Assembly (NCBI GenBank): GCA_963817905.1
Contig: CAWFPS010000003.1
Location: 248,001-312,000 of the forward strand
Direction: 5' to 3'
DNA: 64,000 nucleotides
Source of the DNA: VRUE01 sp963817905
Lineage (GTDB): Bacteria > Actinomycetota > Thermoleophilia > Solirubrobacterales > 70-9
Part shown: one piece after another, positions 60,555-64,000 of the stretch
Layout of the letters: each line of letters opens with the position of its first letter
Numbering within the stretch: the stretch's first letter is position 1
Position numbers and translations under genes: made by a program
Notes under the pieces: generated by a model
What the model was told of the DNA's origin: nothing
Database searches by the model: none
The model's input: only the letters and a program-made list of their open reading frames with translations

Positions 60555-61349
60555 TTATGCCCCGCCGGCGCCCACGGGCGTCGGGTTGGTCTCGGTGTCC
60601 TGGTCGATCGATTCGGCCAGCGGCACCGGGACTTTTTCTTCCAGCCCGGCAATCCACTTGCGGAAGTCGGCCGGGGTTTCGACGACCACCTTGGCCCGCA
60701 TCGAGGCGTGGCCAAAGCCGCAGAGCTCGGTGCAGATCAGCTGGTAGGTGCCGAGCTTGTCGGGCGTCACGATCGCCGTCGTGGTGATCCCCGGCACGTT
60801 GTCCTTCTTGATCCGCCACTCGGGCACCCAGAACGAGTGGATCACGTCCTGGGAGTGCATCTTGAAGTGGACCTGGCGGTCGAGGGGGACGTGCAGCTCG
60901 CCCTGCGACCAGACGTCGTCCTTGCCGGGATAGCCGAAGCTCCAGGCGTACTGCTGGGAGAAGACGTTGACGGTCAGCGGGTTCTCGGCGGTCTTTTCGA
61001 TGTCGCTGAGCACCGACCAGCTGTAGCCGGCGCCGAAGAGGACGATGATCGTCGGGATCACGGTCCAGGCCACCTCGAGTTTGGTGTTGCCGTGGATCGG
61101 CTCGCCGTCGGATTCGTCGCCGGGCTTGGCGCGGAATTTCCACAGCGCGTAGAAGAGCATCACCATCACCAGCGAGAAGACGAAGGACGAAAGCACGATC
61201 ATCACGTCGAGCAGCTGGTCGATCTTGGGCGCCGCCGTGGAGGCCTGCTGGCCGTCCCAGTCGATCGAGAGCATCACGGCGGACATCGCCGCAGTCAGGA
61301 CGAGCGTGACGCCGAACATCTTCGCTATGGGCAGGCGGGCGTAAGACAT
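60555..61349 (-). CDS. ctaC: cytochrome c oxidase subunit II (canonical CuA)
   Basis: A 264-residue subunit II. An N-terminal signal-type helix and two membrane helices precede a cupredoxin domain with DVIHSFWVPEW and the complete CuA loop CTELCGFGHASM. QQYAWSFGYPG holds the aromatic electron-entry residues. It accepts electrons from cytochrome c and passes them to subunit I encoded 13 nt downstream. ATG at 61349 is preferred over the adjacent TTG; AAGGG lies upstream. Confidence 0.97.
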   Translation of the reverse strand: MSYARLPIAKMFGVTLVLTAAMSAVMLSIDWDGQQASTAAPKIDQLLDVMIVLSSFVFSLVMVMLFYALWKFRAKPGDESDGEPIHGNTKLEVAWTVIPTIIVLFGAGYSWSVLSDIEKTAENPLTVNVFSQQYAWSFGYPGKDDVWSQGELHVPLDRQVHFKMHSQDVIHSFWVPEWRIKKDNVPGITTTAIVTPDKLGTYQLICTELCGFGHASMRAKVVVETPADFRKWIAGLEEKVPVPLAESIDQDTETNPTPVGAGGA

Positions 61350-61477
61350 CAAGAATCGCCCTTCGCTCGCGGCGCGAAGAACCAGATATGCACGCTTGCT
61401 CGCTCCGGACTCATAGGGCGGCGGGCATTCTATTGAAGCGGCGGCGGGAAGCTTTCAGGCTCTGGTGACGCTCGGCA

Positions 61478-62884
61478 CTAGCTATTCGGCACCGGCAGCT
61501 CATCCAGCCGTCCCGCCGAGGCCGCCAGCACTCCCCGGGCCACGCCCTCCCAGCTCCAGAGCCGCCGCGCCGTCTCGACCAATGCACTGCGGGCGGCGAC
61601 GCGTTCCTCCTCGGAGAGCCCCAGCCATCCGTTCAGCCGCCCCGCGATCGCCTCCACCGCGCCGGCCTCGACCGGAAAGGAGGTCAGGCGACCGACCTCG
61701 GCGGGCAGCGTCGCCATCAACTGACGCGACACCTCGAGCATCCCGGAGTGCCCAGCCGACACCGGCAACACCCCACAGGCGGCAGCCTCCGCGGCGACCA
61801 TCCCGAACGCCTCGGGAAACGTGCTCGGCATCACCAGGGCTTCAGCGCCAGGAAGCAGGTCAGCGACCTCGTCGTGCTCCAGCCTGCCGATGAACTCGAC
61901 CGATCCCGCCGACTGCCGCGCCGCATCCACATAGCCGTCTGGTGGGCTCGCGAGAAACGTCGAGAGGATCGGCAGCGGCTTCTCCTCCCCACCCTCAATC
62001 CCCCAACCGACCAGCGCAACCATGCGCGCATCGTCGATGTCCCCCCGCTCCAGGGCAGCAAGCAGTCGCCGCAAGCCCTCCTCGTAGGCGCCAAAACCAG
62101 CAATTTCGAGCTTCGCCCCGGGATGCGCGACTCTAACCAGCGGCCACGCAGCCAACAGCAGGTCGACACCCTTCGACACGATCAGCTTGCCGACGAAGAC
62201 GACTCTCCGGAGGTGGCGCGGGCTCGGGGGGGCCGAGAACGGAGGCGCAGCCCCCGCCCGCAAGCCCCCCCGAGTCCGTGACGCCCCCGGCCGAAACGCC
62301 TCCGTGTCTACGCCGGGTGGTCCAAGGCGCGTCTTAGCGCGAAGGTCCGCGATATCGGGCAGCGCAGCCCAAAGCGACTCTGCCGTGTGGCGAGAGCCGA
62401 CGAGGACCCCCTGCGCAGCCTCCATGCCCTCACGGGCGTATGGCAAGAAGCGGGGATTCGGCTTGACCGTGTACTCCAGGGCAGAGCCGTGGATCTTGGC
62501 CGCGAAGGGCGCGATGTCGGCACGGGCGAGGATGGCGGGGCCCATGACCAAGTGGTTGGCCAGGGCCGCGTCGATGCCGCCGGCCCGCTCGGCAACCTCG
62601 CGCACGGCAGAGACGTTGGCCTCGATGTAGCGGTCGAGCTCGTCGTCGGTCAGTTCCGGGAATGCCTTGACCTCGAATCCCTCATACGGGTCCTTGACGT
62701 AGACGGGCAAGAGGCCGTGGATGTCTGGGGTGTGGATCTCGACGCCCTCGATCTTCGCCTGCTTGTCCTGGCAGAGCAGGTGGATCTCGTGGCCCAGCTT
62801 GGCCAGCGCCCGGGCCAGATTCGCGTTGTAGATGTTGCTGCCAGTGCCGCGCAGCATGTAGCCGTGGAAGATCAGGAAACGCAT
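61478..62884 (-). CDS. glycosyltransferase family 4-like protein
   Basis: A 468-residue GT-B fold glycosyltransferase. FHGYMLRGTGSNIYNANLA is the N-terminal glycine-rich acceptor loop; the C-terminal half has VVFVGKLIVSKGVDLLLAAW, LEIAGFG and PSTFPEAFGMVAAEAAACGV, the GT4 donor-binding E-x7-E motif. It probably builds a cell-envelope glycan or glycolipid; sugar donor unknown. ATG at 62884, about 11 nt after TAGCTT. Residues about 210-232 are a Gly/Pro/Arg-rich insertion. Divergent from the zinc-ribbon gene. Confidence 0.88.
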   Translation of the reverse strand: MRFLIFHGYMLRGTGSNIYNANLARALAKLGHEIHLLCQDKQAKIEGVEIHTPDIHGLLPVYVKDPYEGFEVKAFPELTDDELDRYIEANVSAVREVAERAGGIDAALANHLVMGPAILARADIAPFAAKIHGSALEYTVKPNPRFLPYAREGMEAAQGVLVGSRHTAESLWAALPDIADLRAKTRLGPPGVDTEAFRPGASRTRGGLRAGAAPPFSAPPSPRHLRRVVFVGKLIVSKGVDLLLAAWPLVRVAHPGAKLEIAGFGAYEEGLRRLLAALERGDIDDARMVALVGWGIEGGEEKPLPILSTFLASPPDGYVDAARQSAGSVEFIGRLEHDEVADLLPGAEALVMPSTFPEAFGMVAAEAAACGVLPVSAGHSGMLEVSRQLMATLPAEVGRLTSFPVEAGAVEAIAGRLNGWLGLSEEERVAARSALVETARRLWSWEGVARGVLAASAGRLDELPVPNS

Positions 62885-62916
62885 CGGGACCGCGCAAGCT
62901 ATTAGTCTTCGCCGCC

Positions 62917-63180
62917 GTGAACCCGAAGCAGCTCTACCGGATGCGCGCCCCGGCCTCTGGCCGCGAGGCCCTAGCCCACGCCGAACCGGGCCAGGTCTAC
63001 CTCGACCGCGAGACCGGCGAGGAGATGGAGCCGGTGGCGATGGTCCTCCCCCTCGCCCCCTCAACCTCAGCCCTGCCGCGCACCCCGGAGAACCTCAGGG
63101 CCTGCCACCGCTGCGACCAACTGATCGGCCTCGACGTCAGCGACTGTCCTTACTGCGGGTTGAGGCAAGAAGCGTTGTAG
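62917..63180 (+). CDS. zinc-ribbon protein, unknown function
   Basis: An 87-residue protein with a C-terminal zinc ribbon (CHRCDQLIGLDVSDCPYCG) and an N-terminal part reading GREALAHAEPGQVYLDRETG. GTG start, 8 nt after TAGTCT; the -10 boxes of this gene and the divergent glycosyltransferase overlap in CTATTAGTC. The stop is followed 10 nt later by a long inverted repeat. No specific role is evident. Confidence 0.65.
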   Translation: MNPKQLYRMRAPASGREALAHAEPGQVYLDRETGEEMEPVAMVLPLAPSTSALPRTPENLRACHRCDQLIGLDVSDCPYCGLRQEAL

Positions 63181-63190
63181 GTCCGAGCGG

Positions 63191-63305
63191 GACGGGCGTC
63201 GGTAGGACCTCCTCACTCGCCTATCTGGCTGGATCGGCAACCGCCTTTCGAGAACCTCTCTCGGCCAGCGGCGCAAAACGTTCGGAGGTCCTACCGACGC
63301 CCGTC
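63191..63305. repeat. long inverted repeat element 1
   Basis: Perfect 22-bp arms (63191-63212 and 63284-63305, beginning GACGGGCGTCGG) enclose a 71-nt loop that starts TCACTCGC and ends GCGCAAAACGTTC. The same loop ends occur, in opposite orientation, in the element at 63409-63522, although the arms differ. Confidence 0.85.
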
Positions 63306-63408
63306 TCACATCAGCTCGAAGGCAAAGTGACTCCAGCGCTCCCGTTTGAATCGTCACCCACGCCTCGGGCTTGAGAGCTTTCATTTTCGGGACGTCGGGG
63401 TTAGGCCC

Positions 63409-63522
63409 GGAGCGTCGGGTGCCCCTGCGAACGTTTTGCGCGGGAGGAGGAGCGAGCCTCAAAGCGAAGCCGTTCCACGCCTCTTCGACGAGTTGCGAGT
63501 GAGCAGGGGCACCCGACGCTCC
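63409..63522. repeat. long inverted repeat element 2
   Basis: Perfect 20-bp arms GGAGCGTCGGGTGCCCCTGC (63409-63428) and its complement (63503-63522) enclose a 74-nt loop that starts GAACGTTTTGCGC and ends GCGAGTGA, the reverse complement of the loop ends of element 1. Arms are unrelated to those of element 1. The 100 nt between the two elements hold no gene. Confidence 0.85.
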
Positions 63523-63545
63523 CCGCCCAACCACACCGCCCGAAA

Positions 63546-64000
63546 CTAGGGCTTCTTGACCAGAGTCGCCGTGTAAAGCAGGCGGGCGTTGGAGTAGAAG
63601 CAGCCGTAGGTCTTCTTCTTGCCGACCCCCTGCTGCGGGTGGCCGGTCTGGATGTCTTCCTTGGAGGCGCAGTGGCCAGCGACGCGGCTGCCGCGCCAGG
63701 TGTCTTCTTCGGAGACGTTGAAGGCGAACATCGGCGCCCAGGTGGGGACGGTGAGAGCAACGATCTGGCCGCGCAGGACGGTCAGCGGGTGCTCGAGGGC
63801 GAAGATCGGAGTGCTGCCGAAGTAGGGATTGAGCACGACGAGCGGGCTCTGGCGCACCAGGGTGAACTTCGGCGGCTTGCTGCCTTCGACCGGGCGCAGG
63901 ATGCCGATCCGCGCCCGCGAGGGCTTGCCGAGGAATTCGTTGAAGAAGCTGACCTCGTCGGTGGTCGTCTTGCTGTCGGCGCGCGAGGGTCGGGCGAGGG
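63546..64000 (-). CDS. hypothetical protein (N-terminus outside window)
   Basis: The C-terminal 150 residues of a larger protein; the frame is open to the window edge. It reads FFNEFLGKPSRARIGILRPV, QSPLVVLNPYFGS, ALTVPTWAPMFAFNVSEEDT and ends ARLLYTATLVKKP, with a few cysteines and a beta-rich profile. It looks like an exported Solirubrobacterales protein, but no family can be named and the signal sequence is not visible. Confidence 0.6.
   Translation of the reverse strand, partial: LARPSRADSKTTTDEVSFFNEFLGKPSRARIGILRPVEGSKPPKFTLVRQSPLVVLNPYFGSTPIFALEHPLTVLRGQIVALTVPTWAPMFAFNVSEEDTWRGSRVAGHCASKEDIQTGHPQQGVGKKKTYGCFYSNARLLYTATLVKKP

Noticed and set aside
63067..63534. 155-codon minus-strand frame across the inverted repeats
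   Set aside because: It runs through both hairpins and antisense to the zinc-ribbon gene; its apparent protein is set by repeat sequence and has no ribosome site.

Overview
The window is high-GC chromosomal DNA from an actinobacterium, most likely class Thermoleophilia (Solirubrobacterales). The reasons are the large secreted NHL/WD-like beta-propeller proteins with Lys/Arg-rich tails, a collagen-like exported protein whose N-terminus reads RRQFGTAGLAVAIVALIVAL, and many genes with a TANNNT -10 box only 6-9 nt before a GTG, TTG or ATG start (leaderless transcription). The lineage is inferred from protein style; no 16S gene or other marker is present.

Layout. 1-2640: the packaging end of a prophage (terL, terS-like gene and small zinc-finger genes, all minus), ending at tRNA-Arg(TCT), whose 3' end faces the phage. 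2768-7662: housekeeping genes (alpha/beta hydrolase, SRPBCC protein, GT-C-like membrane protein, msrA, small conserved proteins). 7800-20950: a mosaic accessory region. It holds an N-truncated ISL3 transposase beside a DUF2283 gene, a lower-GC operon led by a 2250-residue secreted protein with 18 propeller blades, a frameshifted TraA/TrwC relaxase remnant, a three-gene element (DUF6788, degenerate tyrosine-recombinase-like protein, DDE transposase) built around a perfect 16-4-16 palindrome, and a four-copy 23-bp repeat resembling an IS21-type end. It ends at tRNA-Pro(TGG).

21171-33620: metabolism. DUF1015, cobalamin adenosyltransferase, OsmC, SDR, Nudix and peroxiredoxin genes precede a fatty-acid beta-oxidation cluster (thiolase, class IV aminotransferase, acyl-CoA dehydrogenase, enoyl-CoA hydratase, 3-hydroxyacyl-CoA dehydrogenase) and an SDS-type alkylsulfatase that could feed it. 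Several of these genes are separated by long hairpins of a shared design. 33730-42245: secreted surface proteins. 42557-50517: a UBP zinc finger divergent from greA, a Phd/VapC toxin-antitoxin pair sitting inside an old tandem duplication, a lactonase-like PKD protein, trxB and membrane proteins.

50506-61349: a respiratory region with two heme-copper oxidase gene sets. The minus-strand set (cox2-cox1-USP-like-cox3-small subunit) has all expected metal ligands. The plus-strand set, directly upstream of ctaB, encodes subunit II and subunit I homologues in which most CuA, heme and CuB ligands are replaced at exactly aligned positions. This looks like a metal-poor oxidase-like complex and is the most interesting feature here. 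Diheme cytochrome c and ctaA between the two sets carry four single-base frameshifts within 1.4 kb. 61478-64000: a glycosyltransferase, a zinc-ribbon protein, two long inverted repeats with conserved loop ends, and the edge of another gene.
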